From positions 1,798,001 through 1,862,000 of the forward strand of contig OZ243039.1 in the NCBI GenBank assembly GCA_965212025.1: a DNA stretch of 64,000 nt, read 5' to 3'. The stretch comes from G965212025 sp965212025. Its GTDB lineage: Bacteria; Pseudomonadota; Gammaproteobacteria; Poriferisulfidales; Oxydemutatoraceae. Shown here in pieces: positions 32,589 through 41,736 of this stretch (its first letter is position 1; each line of letters opens with the position of its first letter). Below the pieces are notes generated by a model, which saw only the letters and a list, made by a program, of their open reading frames with translations, ran no database searches and had not been told where the DNA came from. The position numbers and the translations under genes are program-made.

Positions 32589-33830
32589 TTGAAGGGAAGA
32601 AGGGTAGTCATAACAGGACTCGGAGTGGTGAGTCCTGTTGGGTCAACAGTTGAAAAAGCCTGGAATGCCATTGTGTCCGGTAAAAGCGGAATCCGCCCAA
32701 TCACGGAATTCGACAGCAAAGAGTTTTCCTCCAAGATTACGGGCTCGGTCAGTGACTTTGTTCCCGATGCTTACTTGCATCCTCGGGAACAAAGAAAGGT
32801 CAGCCTGTTCATCGTGTACGGCATTGGAGCAGCGGTTGACGCTTTGAACGATTCAGGGCTGGAAATGGTCAAAGAGAATCCCTCCCGTGTCGGCGTCATG
32901 GTTGGTTCCGGGATGGGAGGGCTGCCAGAAATCGAGATGGCTCACAAAAAATATCTCGATAAAGGCTCGAAGAGAATTTCCCCCTTTTTTGTGCCCAGTA
33001 ACATCATAAACATGCTGGCGGGAAACATTTCCATTCACATCGGAGCAAAGGGTCCCAGTTATTCTGTAGTGTCCGCCTGTGCTACAGGGGCACACAATAT
33101 CGGAGACGCGGCCAGAAAGATTGCCTTGGGAGACGCGGACATCATGTTTGCCGGTGGTTCCGAAATGGTGTGTTGCCCAATGGCCGTGGGAGGCTTCTGT
33201 TCGGCAAGAGCTCTCAGCACGGCTTACAACCACGAACCCGAGCGTGCCAGCCGTCCTTGGGACAAGGGGCGTGACGGTTTCGTCCTGTCAAGCGGGGCGG
33301 GTGTCCTCGTGCTTGAAGAGTACGACCGGGCGCACCGACGCGGCGCGGACATTTATTGCGAGCTGCTGGGTTACGGGCACAACTGCGACGCCTTTCACAT
33401 CACACAGCCATCGAAAAATGGTGCGGGAGCAGCCGAATGTATATCAAACACTTTGGTGGATGCCGAACTTGCGCCGGAACGCATCGACTATATCAATGCG
33501 CATGGCACCTCAACTCCGGCCGGAGATCTGGCAGAAACACACGCCATTAAACGTGCTTTTGGCTCTCACGCCCATCAGCTGATGGTCAGCTCCTCCAAAT
33601 CAATGACGGGCCACTTGCTGGGAGCAGCTGGAGGAGTGGAGGCGGCCTTTTCCGCTCTGTCATTGCGTGATCAGGTAGTCCCACCAACGATCAACATTGA
33701 CGAACCCAGTGAGGACTGCGACTTGGATTACGTCCCACATACGGCGCGTGAAGCCAAAGTCAACGTTGTACTTTCAAACTCTTTTGGCTTTGGCGGTAGT
33801 AACGTCACCCTGGCTTTTGGTCGCCTTTAA
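32589..33830 (+). CDS. fabF: 3-oxoacyl-[acyl-carrier-protein] synthase II
   Basis: Condenses malonyl-ACP with acyl-ACP in chain elongation. 413 residues. The catalytic triad is visible: Cys in VVSACATGAHNIG, His in NAHGTSTPAGD and His in KSMTGHLLGAAGG. The C-terminal NSFGFGGSNVTLAF is diagnostic of KAS I/II. The start is a TTG at 32589 because it gives MKGRRVVITGLGVVSPVG, the standard N-terminus. fabH is not in this cluster. Confidence 0.96.
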   Translation: MKGRRVVITGLGVVSPVGSTVEKAWNAIVSGKSGIRPITEFDSKEFSSKITGSVSDFVPDAYLHPREQRKVSLFIVYGIGAAVDALNDSGLEMVKENPSRVGVMVGSGMGGLPEIEMAHKKYLDKGSKRISPFFVPSNIINMLAGNISIHIGAKGPSYSVVSACATGAHNIGDAARKIALGDADIMFAGGSEMVCCPMAVGGFCSARALSTAYNHEPERASRPWDKGRDGFVLSSGAGVLVLEEYDRAHRRGADIYCELLGYGHNCDAFHITQPSKNGAGAAECISNTLVDAELAPERIDYINAHGTSTPAGDLAETHAIKRAFGSHAHQLMVSSSKSMTGHLLGAAGGVEAAFSALSLRDQVVPPTINIDEPSEDCDLDYVPHTAREAKVNVVLSNSFGFGGSNVTLAFGRL

Positions 33831-33856
33831 GCACTAAATTCCTTTTTGTCTTTCTT

Positions 33857-34729
33857 GTGCAGGGAAAAGCCTTGAAGCCCCGGACACCCTCAGAATCCGA
33901 AACCCAACAGCAAGCAACCCACACCTTGGTGAATGGACGAAGCAGCGATTACGTCAACATCAAAGACAGAGGCTTCAATTATGGGGACGGGATTTTTGAA
34001 ACTGTTTTCGTGCGCAATGGGCGGCTTCGTCTCTGGCAATTGCACAAGGAAAGATTGTCCAACGCTTGTCGTGCGCTCGGCATCCACTTCTCGTGCCAGC
34101 AAGAACTGGACGAAGAAGCAGACGAGTTGTGCAAAAGAACTCACCAGGACGCGGTGCTGAAGATCGTCGTCAGCAGGGGAGGGCACAGACGAGGATACCG
34201 CCCGGAAGACCACGTAGAAGCAAATAGAATGCTGCGACTCGAACCCCTGTCTGCGAACAATCAGAATCGCGACCAAGGCATCACGCTTTGTGTCTGCCGG
34301 CAAAAGCTGATGGATGTTGCCAAGCCCTTGCTTGGAATCAAACATCTGGGGCGGCTTGAACAAGTCATGGCTCGCGCCGAGTGGGGGTCAGAATATCAGG
34401 AAGGACTGATGCTGGATACTGACGGCTTTGTCGTGGAAGGCACCATGAGCAATGTGTTTCTTTTGCGCAACAAACAACTGCTTACGCCGCGGATTGACCG
34501 TTGCGGCATTTTGGGTGTGTTACGCCGCTACCTGCTGGAAAACGCTGCCAGTATGGATTTGGATGCCAGCGAAACAAAACTCGTGCTTGAGGACTTTTTG
34601 AAAAGCGATTGCGTTTTCGTGTGTAACGCCATTATCGGTCTTTGGCCTGTCAAAAAATTGGGCGGGCGTGAATGGCAGTTCCCGGCGGCATTCAGGAAAA
34701 TACAAGAGATGGTGGACAATCGCCAATGA
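33857..34729 (+). CDS. pabC: Aminodeoxychorismate lyase
   Basis: PLP fold-type IV enzyme that releases pyruvate from aminodeoxychorismate to give p-aminobenzoate for folate. The core starts at LVNGRSSDYVNIKDRGFNYGDGIFET. The PLP lysine is in LGIKHLGRLEQVMA, and the glutamate strand is FVVEGTMSNVFLL. A GTG at 33857 opens the longest frame, but AGGGA (33861-33865) six bases before a TTG at 33872 makes that start equally plausible. pabC between fabF and mltG is the standard gammaproteobacterial order. Confidence 0.92.
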   Translation: MQGKALKPRTPSESETQQQATHTLVNGRSSDYVNIKDRGFNYGDGIFETVFVRNGRLRLWQLHKERLSNACRALGIHFSCQQELDEEADELCKRTHQDAVLKIVVSRGGHRRGYRPEDHVEANRMLRLEPLSANNQNRDQGITLCVCRQKLMDVAKPLLGIKHLGRLEQVMARAEWGSEYQEGLMLDTDGFVVEGTMSNVFLLRNKQLLTPRIDRCGILGVLRRYLLENAASMDLDASETKLVLEDFLKSDCVFVCNAIIGLWPVKKLGGREWQFPAAFRKIQEMVDNRQ

Positions 34730-35721
34730 CCGGCAGGGGAAATTATTTTTGGGGAATTCTTTCGCTGCTCGTTTTACTGCTCTGCCTTGGCGTTGCAGCA
34801 GATTTTATAAAGTTTTTTCACAAGCAACCCATTACCCAGGAAACACGTACTGTAATAATAGAACCAGGGCAGGGGTTCAGAACCATACTGGCAACTTTGG
34901 AACCTCAGTTGCCGGTAAAGCATCAATTGTATTGGCTGGCTTATGCCACCCTGACTGGCGCCGGACAGCGGGTCATGGCTGGAGAATATCAGCTTGAGAC
35001 GGGTGTGACACGTAGTGCTGTACTACAAAAACTGTTGACAGGTGGCGTCCGCTTGCACAAATTTGTCCTGGTTCCCGGCAAGACCTACGCGCACATCATT
35101 GACGCCATGCAGGAAGCCAAGCAGAGTCTGGTGCCCGGTGATTTACGCACAACCCGGGTCGCGTCCTTTCTGAACATACAGAAAGACTCACTCGAAGGCA
35201 TGTTTTTGCCTGACACTTATTTTTTCGTGAAAGGCACGAAGAGCTTGGATGTATTGCGATTGGCTCACAAAAAAATGCAAAGTGTCCTGTCTCGGGAGTG
35301 GGAACAGCGTGACGAAGACCTGCCGCTGAAAAACGCTTACGAGGCACTCATTATGGCGTCCATTATCGAAAAAGAAGCCCTGTTTGACGACGAGAGAGCG
35401 CTGATCGCAGGCGTGTTTCTCAAAAGACTGGAAATAGGCATGCGCTTACAGGCAGACCCCACCGTGATATATGGTCTGGGGGTAAACTTTAAGGGCAGGC
35501 TGAAGCGATCGCATTTGCGTAAAAAAACCCCATATAACACGTACCGGAATTATGGTCTGCCGCCCACTCCCATAGCGTCACCAAGCATGGCTTCTATCAA
35601 GGCAGTGCTACATCCGGCAAAAAATGACTATCTTTTCTTTGTTGCCAAAGGCGGAGGCAAGCACAGCTTTTCAGAAAGCTACGAAGAACATCGAAAAAAT
35701 GTGAATGCCTATTGGAAATAA
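34726..35721 (+). CDS. mltG: Endolytic murein transglycosylase
   Basis: Inner-membrane lytic transglycosylase that cuts nascent glycan strands and ends peptidoglycan polymerisation. 331 residues. One N-terminal membrane helix (WGILSLLVLLLCLGVAADF), a LysM-like part, and the YceG domain with LEGMFLPDTYFF and the catalytic glutamate in MASIIEKEALFDDERALIAG. LQADPTVIYGLG follows. The ATG at 34726 overlaps the pabC stop (ATGA) and removes an unrelated upstream extension. It overlaps tmk by one base. Confidence 0.94.
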   Translation: MTGRGNYFWGILSLLVLLLCLGVAADFIKFFHKQPITQETRTVIIEPGQGFRTILATLEPQLPVKHQLYWLAYATLTGAGQRVMAGEYQLETGVTRSAVLQKLLTGGVRLHKFVLVPGKTYAHIIDAMQEAKQSLVPGDLRTTRVASFLNIQKDSLEGMFLPDTYFFVKGTKSLDVLRLAHKKMQSVLSREWEQRDEDLPLKNAYEALIMASIIEKEALFDDERALIAGVFLKRLEIGMRLQADPTVIYGLGVNFKGRLKRSHLRKKTPYNTYRNYGLPPTPIASPSMASIKAVLHPAKNDYLFFVAKGGGKHSFSESYEEHRKNVNAYWK

Positions 35722-36473
35722 TGGATAAGCCGGAAAACCACAGAGCCCATCAATCAAATGCCTGCTATCAGGGTAGCCGCTTTATAGCTTTGGAAGGGAT
35801 TGACGGCTCTGGAAAGAGCACACAGATTCATAAAATAAAAGAGTTTCTGGAAGATCACCAACAAGAAGTTGTCACCACTCGGGAACCTTCGGAAAAAACA
35901 CTAAGCGGAAAACTGTTACGCCAACTCCTGACTCGGAAAGACTTTGACAGGACGACTCCTGAAACCCTGCTGCTGCTTTTTTTTGCCGCACGCGCCGAGC
36001 ATATTGCGACACAGCTCAGGCCGGCACTTGAGCAAGGCTTTTGGGTCATATCCGATCGCTTTGTCCATTCCAGTTACGCCTACCAGGGAGCTCTCAGCGG
36101 TCAGGCAGACACACATCTGGATCATTTTGACATTGACTATCTGACACGCTGGATCTGCCAAAACTGCATGCCAGGTTTGGTCATTTTGCTGGATTTGAAC
36201 GAGGAAGAAGCACAAAAGCGTATCCAAGAACATTGCTTCCTTTCCGAAAAAGACAGCCATGACCCGAACACAGTGAACAACAGGCGTGAGCAGCATTGCT
36301 TTGACCTAAACAATATAGCCTTACAAAAGCGTATTCGTGCTGAATATCTGGTGCTCGCCAAGAGAAACCCTGCACACTGGCAAGTGGTCAGCGCTGCGCA
36401 GACAGAGGTGACAGTGACTCGCGACATTCACACTATTTTAAAAAGCCGCTTTTTCAAAAAGGACGGTCAGTGA
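35721..36473 (+). CDS. tmk: Thymidylate kinase
   Basis: Phosphorylates dTMP to dTDP. 250 residues, longer than E. coli Tmk (213) through a short N-terminal extension and a longer LID-to-C-terminal region. The P-loop is ALEGIDGSGKSTQ, the DR motif is VISDRFVHSSYAYQG, and TTREPSEK corresponds to TREPGGT. The start ATG shares one base with the mltG stop (TAATG). It sits in the mltG-tmk-holB order typical of gammaproteobacteria. Confidence 0.94.
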   Translation: MDKPENHRAHQSNACYQGSRFIALEGIDGSGKSTQIHKIKEFLEDHQQEVVTTREPSEKTLSGKLLRQLLTRKDFDRTTPETLLLLFFAARAEHIATQLRPALEQGFWVISDRFVHSSYAYQGALSGQADTHLDHFDIDYLTRWICQNCMPGLVILLDLNEEEAQKRIQEHCFLSEKDSHDPNTVNNRREQHCFDLNNIALQKRIRAEYLVLAKRNPAHWQVVSAAQTEVTVTRDIHTILKSRFFKKDGQ

Positions 36474-37423
36474 TGTCTCATTACCCTTGGCATGACAGGC
36501 AATGGAAAAGCCTCGTTAAACGTGTTTTGAGGGGGCAGTTTCCACATGCCACTCTGGTTTATGGATCCAGCGGCACAGGCGTCAGCAGCTTCGGCGACTC
36601 ACTTGCAAAAATGCTGCTTTGTCATGGAACAGAGGACATGCCTTGCCACCAATGTCGCTCGTGCGAGCTTCTGGATCATGAAAATCACCCGGATTTTCTT
36701 CCTGTAACGCTGGCAGGCGACAGCGCCGAAATCAAAGTAGGGCAGGTTCGGAAAATTAAGGAATTTCTGATGATCCGAGGCAGCCTGTCAGCCGTAAAAG
36801 TTGTGTTGCTCTCTACAGCTGACAAAATGAACAAAGCGGCCTCCGCCAGCTTGTTGAAGGTTCTGGAGGAGCCTCCCGCCAACAGTTTTCTGGTGCTTTC
36901 CTGCCACAGTCCCTTTGCTTTGGCAGCCACCATACGAAGTCGGTGCCAACTCGTTCGGCTCTGGAGTCCAACTCCGGAAGAGAGCATAAAGTGGCTTGTG
37001 GCGCAAACACGGAAAAATGTCGAGGTGATAAAAGTCGCCCTTCGTGCCAGCGAAAACAAGGCGACAGTGGCTCTGAAAATCCTGCTTGCAAAGCAGCAGA
37101 AGGGCTTGGGCATGATGGATTTTGAAGAGGGTTTCCTTCAGTGGCTGAAAGGGGAGAGGAGCCTGGCTGCCATCCTGAAGACTTTCAAGGAGGTGCCCGC
37201 CCCTGAGCTACAGCAATGGCTACTCATCATGGTGCAAAACAAAATCAGAGAGGTGTTTACCAACAATGGGCACGAGGCCAACGCGGTTTTTCGGCTCTTC
37301 CAGCTTTATGACAGCCAATTAAGGCGCATCGAAAGTGCCAGCCGTTTGAACCCAATGCTGCTTCTGGAAAGTGCTTTGCTGGAGTTCAAAAGACCTTTTC
37401 TGAGCGTTATGCCGAGAATTTGA
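36473..37423 (+). CDS. holB: DNA polymerase III delta-prime subunit
   Basis: Clamp-loader stator subunit. 316 residues. The altered P-loop GSSGTGVSSF cannot bind ATP normally, as expected for delta-prime. The zinc module is CHGTEDMPCHQCRSC. VLLSTADKMNKAASASLLKVLEEPPANSFLVL and IRSRCQLVRL contain the SRC arginine-finger motif. ATG 36473 overlaps the tmk stop. Right after the stop stands the motif ACCGCGAAAAACGCGAAAA (37423-37441). Confidence 0.94.
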   Translation: MSHYPWHDRQWKSLVKRVLRGQFPHATLVYGSSGTGVSSFGDSLAKMLLCHGTEDMPCHQCRSCELLDHENHPDFLPVTLAGDSAEIKVGQVRKIKEFLMIRGSLSAVKVVLLSTADKMNKAASASLLKVLEEPPANSFLVLSCHSPFALAATIRSRCQLVRLWSPTPEESIKWLVAQTRKNVEVIKVALRASENKATVALKILLAKQQKGLGMMDFEEGFLQWLKGERSLAAILKTFKEVPAPELQQWLLIMVQNKIREVFTNNGHEANAVFRLFQLYDSQLRRIESASRLNPMLLLESALLEFKRPFLSVMPRI

Positions 37424-37452
37424 CCGCGAAAAACGCGAAAACCAAACTGACC

Positions 37453-38619
37453 TTATGCTCGGTTCGCTATCGCGACAACCTTGTCCAGTTCAGACTTTTG
37501 TGTGTAGAAATGGGGCGACAGACGGAGGCATCCGGCTCGCATCACGCAGCGGATTTTTTCTTGCATTAAAGTGGAGTAAACCCTTTCAGTCGACCCATCA
37601 CGGGACAACACACACAAAATGCCGCCTCTTTTATCCGGATTTTCATCCGTTAGAAGGGAAAACTTCTTTTTGTCCAGATGCTCTATCAAATAGGAGACAT
37701 TGCTTTCAACTGCTTCATAAACGCGTTCCATTCCGGTTTCAAGCAACAATCCTGTGCTCTTTTCCAAAGCAAGCAGTCCCAGATTGTTCATGGTTCCATA
37801 TTCAAAGCGTTTTCCGCTGTCGGCCACTTTCAAGTCCAAAGCATCAAAGAGCATGGGATTATCACGCATGCGCCAGCCATATTGGTGCAATTTCAAAGAG
37901 TCAAGGTGCACAGCTGAACAATAGAAGAAAGCTGTGCCCTCCGGGGCAAGCAACCATTTGTGGCTCCCGGCGCAGACGAAGTCAGCACCGCATCCCTGCA
38001 CGTCAATAGGTGACGCACCGGCGCTTTGAATCGCGTCAACGCTTAGCAGGGCACCATAGTTCAGGCAAGCGTCTTTTAGTTGTTTCAGGTCCATACGGTA
38101 GCCACTGGCGTATTGGATGGAGCTGACAGCCACAAGGCGAGTGTGGTGATCCATTTTCTGGATCAAAGCTGCTTCGCCACTTAGCTTGTCTGGTGCCAAA
38201 TTTGCAACGCGTACCTCAACCCCGAAATCACGGCCAACAGCGTCCCAGACAAAGCGATTGGATGGAAATTCCTGGGCAGCGTAGACAATGTTGTCTCCGG
38301 CTTGCCAGTTCACGCCACCCGCTACGACTGATAATCCTTCGGACGTATTCTTCAGAAAGGCAATTTCGCTTAGGAAACGCGCGTTAATCAGTTCGCGAAT
38401 GTGCCCGCGTAGCTCCTCAACCTTCTTTTCCCATTCAAGGTAGTGATTCGAACCAACGCCCGAACCTTGATTTTGGGCAGCCATGTTTTGCACCGCCGTA
38501 ATGGTACGTTTAGGCCAAGAACCAATCGCGGCATGGTTGCAGTTAATAATTCCTCCGTCTTCACTGAACTCCGCTGCTCGTATTTCTTCAATTGATCTAT
38601 CTTGTTTGTCTTCTAACAT
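37453..38619 (-). CDS. Class V PLP-dependent aminotransferase-like protein
   Basis: 388 residues of the cysteine desulfurase / isopenicillin-N-epimerase fold. NTSEGLSVVAGGVNW binds the cofactor phosphate, LLSVDAIQSAGASPIDV holds the PLP aspartate and AGSHKWLLAPEGTAFFY the Schiff-base lysine. FEYGTMNNLGLLAL is the return loop. No conserved catalytic Cys loop of IscS/SufS type is seen, so it is more like the epimerase/selenocysteine-lyase-like group. The natural substrate is unknown. It lies downstream of the fumarylacetoacetase-family gene on the same strand, separated by a decayed element. Confidence 0.8.
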   Translation of the reverse strand: MLEDKQDRSIEEIRAAEFSEDGGIINCNHAAIGSWPKRTITAVQNMAAQNQGSGVGSNHYLEWEKKVEELRGHIRELINARFLSEIAFLKNTSEGLSVVAGGVNWQAGDNIVYAAQEFPSNRFVWDAVGRDFGVEVRVANLAPDKLSGEAALIQKMDHHTRLVAVSSIQYASGYRMDLKQLKDACLNYGALLSVDAIQSAGASPIDVQGCGADFVCAGSHKWLLAPEGTAFFYCSAVHLDSLKLHQYGWRMRDNPMLFDALDLKVADSGKRFEYGTMNNLGLLALEKSTGLLLETGMERVYEAVESNVSYLIEHLDKKKFSLLTDENPDKRGGILCVLSRDGSTERVYSTLMQEKIRCVMRAGCLRLSPHFYTQKSELDKVVAIANRA

Positions 38620-38966
38620 ATTGTAATAAAGGTTTTTAATTAATATCTTGTTTTAAGTCGTGACAAGGCGCAAAACCTCAAAAAGGGTGTTTCTGGCTGT
38701 ATTTTAACAGCGAAAGGCGCGAAAGTGGGTAAAGCCTCAATTCAAGCCTGCTGTTTTGAGCCAATTCAATAGCTGTATTTTATATTTCAGCACCATCTCT
38801 TTGAAAGTCTTACTTTTTTTTGTATCTCATGCTTGTTGAGCCAGATACTCCGAATCGCGCAGCATCCATCAGTCAACAAAACTTTTCCGCGTTTTTGCCG
38901 TTCTAAACCTGCCAATCTTAAAGTTCGCATAATGTATATTATGTTAAATTGAGGATGAGGCAGATT
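38620..38966. other. Intergenic region upstream of the class V aminotransferase
   Basis: No intact gene in these 347 bases. They hold a decayed GxxExxY copy (minus strand, 38706-38890), a pair of GCTGTATTTTA direct repeats (38697 and 38773) and an AT-rich inverted repeat CATAAT-GTAT-ATTATG at 38928-38943. The last is a possible operator or promoter part. Confidence 0.6.
38706..38890 (-). pseudogene. Decayed GxxExxY-family protein remnant (copy D)
   Basis: On the minus strand one frame reads KTFKEMVLKYKIQLLNWLKT and then AGLN before a stop, matching the VKEI-x-HKAQLLxYLKxTGLxLG block of GxxExxY-family proteins. An upstream frame preserves little of the N-terminal half. The 3' edge is CTTTCGCGCCTTTCGCTGTTA, the reverse complement of the end motif (38706-38724). 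It keeps the QLLNWLK part that copy C has lost, so the two decayed independently. Confidence 0.55.
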
Positions 38967-39731
38967 TCAAAAGGTATTTCTTAAGCTGCCAATGCCATTA
39001 ATCCGGACTTCTACCTCACAACCATCCGGCATCGCCCCTAGCCCAACAGAAGTCCCTACGCAAATCACGTCACCGGGACACAGGCTCATGTCATGGGACA
39101 ATTCGCTCACGATAACTTCCGGAGGCAAAATCATGTCTGAAACCGGGTAGTTTTGTACTTGTTTTCCGTTCACGCGTGTCACCACGCGTAAACCCTTCAC
39201 TGATGTTGTTTGTGCAATCACGGGGCCGAAGCTGCCAAAAGTGTCGAAACCTTTCGCCCGGGTCCACTGGTCAAAACCCTGCTCTTCTTTCAGCAAGGAA
39301 AAGGCGGTGACATCGTTGATGCAGGTATAGCCAAAGATGCAGTCCTTGACCTGCGAAACTGGAACACGGGAAGCGTGCCGACCGATCACAATTCCGAGCT
39401 CTCCTTCGAAAAAAACGTCTCCTTCATAACCAGGCGGTCTCCGTATCCTTTGGCCGGTCGCAAGATAGGAATTCGGTGGCTTGATAATGTACAAGGGAGT
39501 CTTGGGGTGTGACAGCTTCTTTATTTTTGCCAATGCACGATAATTGTTCCAAAGCGCAATCATTTTTGTCGGCACAATCGGAATTAAGGGATTGACTTCG
39601 CTCAGCAAAATCGGCTCGCAATCCACGAGGTTGGGGGCAAAAACGGTTCCCTCACAAGGGCGAATGAACTCCCCTTCCAGACGCCCAAAGCCCGTTTTCC
39701 TTTGGTGTTCATAACGTATCCAGTGTCTCAT
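38967..39731 (-). CDS. Fumarylacetoacetate hydrolase family protein
   Basis: 254 residues of the FAH/MhpD-type fold, metal-dependent hydrolases and decarboxylases of small keto acids. The EGELGIVIGRHA block carries the metal-binding glutamates (ExE), with a downstream D in GYTCINDVTA. KGFDTFGSFGPVI and LSHDMSLCPGDVICVGTSVGLG are typical family segments. The N-terminus keeps a short extra domain, as in ureidoglycolate-lyase-like members. The substrate cannot be told from sequence. It abuts dusA: its start base is the last base of the dusA stop. Confidence 0.85.
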   Translation of the reverse strand: MRHWIRYEHQRKTGFGRLEGEFIRPCEGTVFAPNLVDCEPILLSEVNPLIPIVPTKMIALWNNYRALAKIKKLSHPKTPLYIIKPPNSYLATGQRIRRPPGYEGDVFFEGELGIVIGRHASRVPVSQVKDCIFGYTCINDVTAFSLLKEEQGFDQWTRAKGFDTFGSFGPVIAQTTSVKGLRVVTRVNGKQVQNYPVSDMILPPEVIVSELSHDMSLCPGDVICVGTSVGLGAMPDGCEVEVRINGIGSLRNTF

Positions 39732-40726
39732 CAGCTTGCCTCCATTATTTCTTCAGCCCTCAAGAGCGCGCATGACAGAAAAGACTTGAAGTCATCAGCG
39801 TCAGTTGTTCCGGGCATTTCTTCAGCGCACGTCCGCCTCAAATCTTTGGCACCTCTTCTGCCTTTCAGTAAAAGCAGCAAAGGCTTCAGCAGCTGGCGCG
39901 TGGACTCTTTTTCAGTGAACGATGCTCCCAGTAAATAATCAATATACATTTTAAAAACCTTTGATACGACGACTGCCTTTTTCGGCGCGCCGTAGAACAA
40001 GTGGTCTACATCCGCAAGCATGGGTGGGTGACTGCACACCGAACGACCAGACATCACCCCATCGACAAAAGGTAAAAGTTCCTGACCCCTCTCAACGGTT
40101 TTAATACCACCATTCAGAATCACTTCAATTTCCGGAAAGTCACGCTTCAACCTGAACACGTCAGGGTAAGACAGCGAAGGAACGGTTCGATTCTTTCTCG
40201 TGGATTTGAAACTCGGGATGGCTTTTCTGGCATGGATGATGAAACACCGGCAGCCACTGGCAATCAGCCTGGATGCAAAATCATGGAGTGATGCATAATC
40301 AGCGTTGTTACCAACCCCGATTCGACACTTTATCGTTACTGGAACCGTCACCTTTTTTTGAATCTCATGAAAGCAATCAGCGAGTCGCTCAGGTTCGAGC
40401 ATCATGGCGACGCCTGCTCCACAAGCCATCACTTTTGGGCTTGGACACCCAACATTGAGGTTTATTTCCGAGTAGCCCATGTCTTCTCCCTGTCGCCCGC
40501 AGTAGGCCAGTATCTTCGGGTCACTCCCCGCTAACTGCAAGCCTACCGGAAGGAGCGATCCGTCAATTTTCTGTAAACTCCTGCCACGGTAAAACACACC
40601 AGATGCCATCACCATTTCCGTATACAACATGCATTTTTTTGAGAGCAACCGAAGCAGATACAGGAAATGACGATCGGTCCAGCCAACCATGGGTGCGACG
40701 CAAAATGTCCGGTCAATTTTTTCCAC
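39731..40726 (-). CDS. dusA: tRNA-dihydrouridine(20/20a) synthase
   Basis: FMN enzyme that reduces uridines 20/20a in the tRNA D-loop. CVAPMVGWTDRHFLYLLRLLS, the catalytic Cys in EINLNVGCPSPKV, FIIHARKAIP and LNGGIKTVE match DusA. The start is chosen as GTG at 40726 with GAGGAT about 7 bases upstream, giving 331 residues like E. coli DusA. The longest frame would begin at 40843 and run 35 bases into the divergent ABC transporter gene, with 39 residues unlike the family. Confidence 0.92.
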   Translation of the reverse strand: MEKIDRTFCVAPMVGWTDRHFLYLLRLLSKKCMLYTEMVMASGVFYRGRSLQKIDGSLLPVGLQLAGSDPKILAYCGRQGEDMGYSEINLNVGCPSPKVMACGAGVAMMLEPERLADCFHEIQKKVTVPVTIKCRIGVGNNADYASLHDFASRLIASGCRCFIIHARKAIPSFKSTRKNRTVPSLSYPDVFRLKRDFPEIEVILNGGIKTVERGQELLPFVDGVMSGRSVCSHPPMLADVDHLFYGAPKKAVVVSKVFKMYIDYLLGASFTEKESTRQLLKPLLLLLKGRRGAKDLRRTCAEEMPGTTDADDFKSFLSCALLRAEEIMEAS

Positions 40727-40808
40727 CGCAGGATCCTCTGCCGACAAAAGACTCAAATACCCATCACCTTTGTGATGAAGCAAAACGTAAAAACCTGCTC
40801 CTGATCTT

Positions 40809-41729
40809 ATGACGTTGGCACTGGAAGTATCCGGGCTGTGCAAGAGCTACCAAAATGACCCACCTGCTTTAGACCAAGTCAGTTTCACAGTGGAGACTGG
40901 CGACTTTTTCGCTCTGCTCGGCCCTAATGGTGCCGGAAAATCCACGCTAATGGGCATCATTTCCTCCTTGGTCAAAAAAAGCCAGGGAAGCGTGAAAATC
41001 ATGGGTTTTGACATTGATGAGGATTTCCCCAAAGCCAAGTCGTTACTGGGCATCGTTCCTCAGGAGTTTAACATCAACCAATTTCAGGGAACGCTCAATG
41101 TCGTTGCCATGCAGGCTGGTTTTTACGGCTTGCCTCATCGCATTGCCGTTCAGCAAGCTGAAGAGGCCTTGCAATCGGTCGGTCTGTGGGAGAAAAGAAA
41201 TCAGCGCGTTGGCAAGCTGTCAGGAGGCATGAAAAGAAGATTGATGATAGCCCGAGCACTGGCTCACCGACCTAGTCTGTTGATTCTGGACGAACCGACT
41301 GCAGGAGTTGACCTGGAAATCAGACTGATGATCTGGGATTTGATCCAGGCTCTGAATGAAAGTGGCATTACGATTATTTTAACAACCCATTACCTGGACG
41401 AAGCAGAAAAACTGTGCCGGAATATTGCCATACTGAACAAGGGCAGCATTCTGGAAAGCACTTCCATGCAGGACTTGCTGAGAAAACTGGAAGCGGAATA
41501 TCTGCTGCTGCACACAGCGCAGCAATTAAAAACAGCACCGACCCTGGATATGGCAGACATACAGCTACGGAGCGCGACAGAGCTGGAAGTCATAGTCCAG
41601 AAAGGAACCTCTTTGAATCAGGTTTTTTCCGGACTGGCGCAACAGGGCATTGAAATATTGAGCGTTCGAAACGAGACAACCCGCCTGGAAAGAGTTTTTC
41701 TAAGCCTGGTTCAGAAGAAACCCAGGTAA
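40809..41729 (+). CDS. yadG: ABC-2 type exporter ATP-binding protein (YadG type)
   Basis: 306 residues. Walker A LLGPNGAGKSTL, Q-loop VPQEFNINQF, signature LSGGMKRRLMIARAL, Walker B LLILDEPTAGVDL and the switch histidine in LTTHYLDEAE. The Q-loop spacing and the short C-terminal domain match YadG, the partner of the YadH permease, which follows 7 bases later. The exported substrate of this pair is not known. Confidence 0.9.
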   Translation: MTLALEVSGLCKSYQNDPPALDQVSFTVETGDFFALLGPNGAGKSTLMGIISSLVKKSQGSVKIMGFDIDEDFPKAKSLLGIVPQEFNINQFQGTLNVVAMQAGFYGLPHRIAVQQAEEALQSVGLWEKRNQRVGKLSGGMKRRLMIARALAHRPSLLILDEPTAGVDLEIRLMIWDLIQALNESGITIILTTHYLDEAEKLCRNIAILNKGSILESTSMQDLLRKLEAEYLLLHTAQQLKTAPTLDMADIQLRSATELEVIVQKGTSLNQVFSGLAQQGIEILSVRNETTRLERVFLSLVQKKPR

Positions 41730-41736
41730 ATCCCGA

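Noticed and set aside
40727..40843. N-terminal extension of dusA to 40843
   Set aside because: It would overlap the start of the divergent ABC transporter gene and add residues unlike DusA, while GTG 40726 has a good Shine-Dalgarno.
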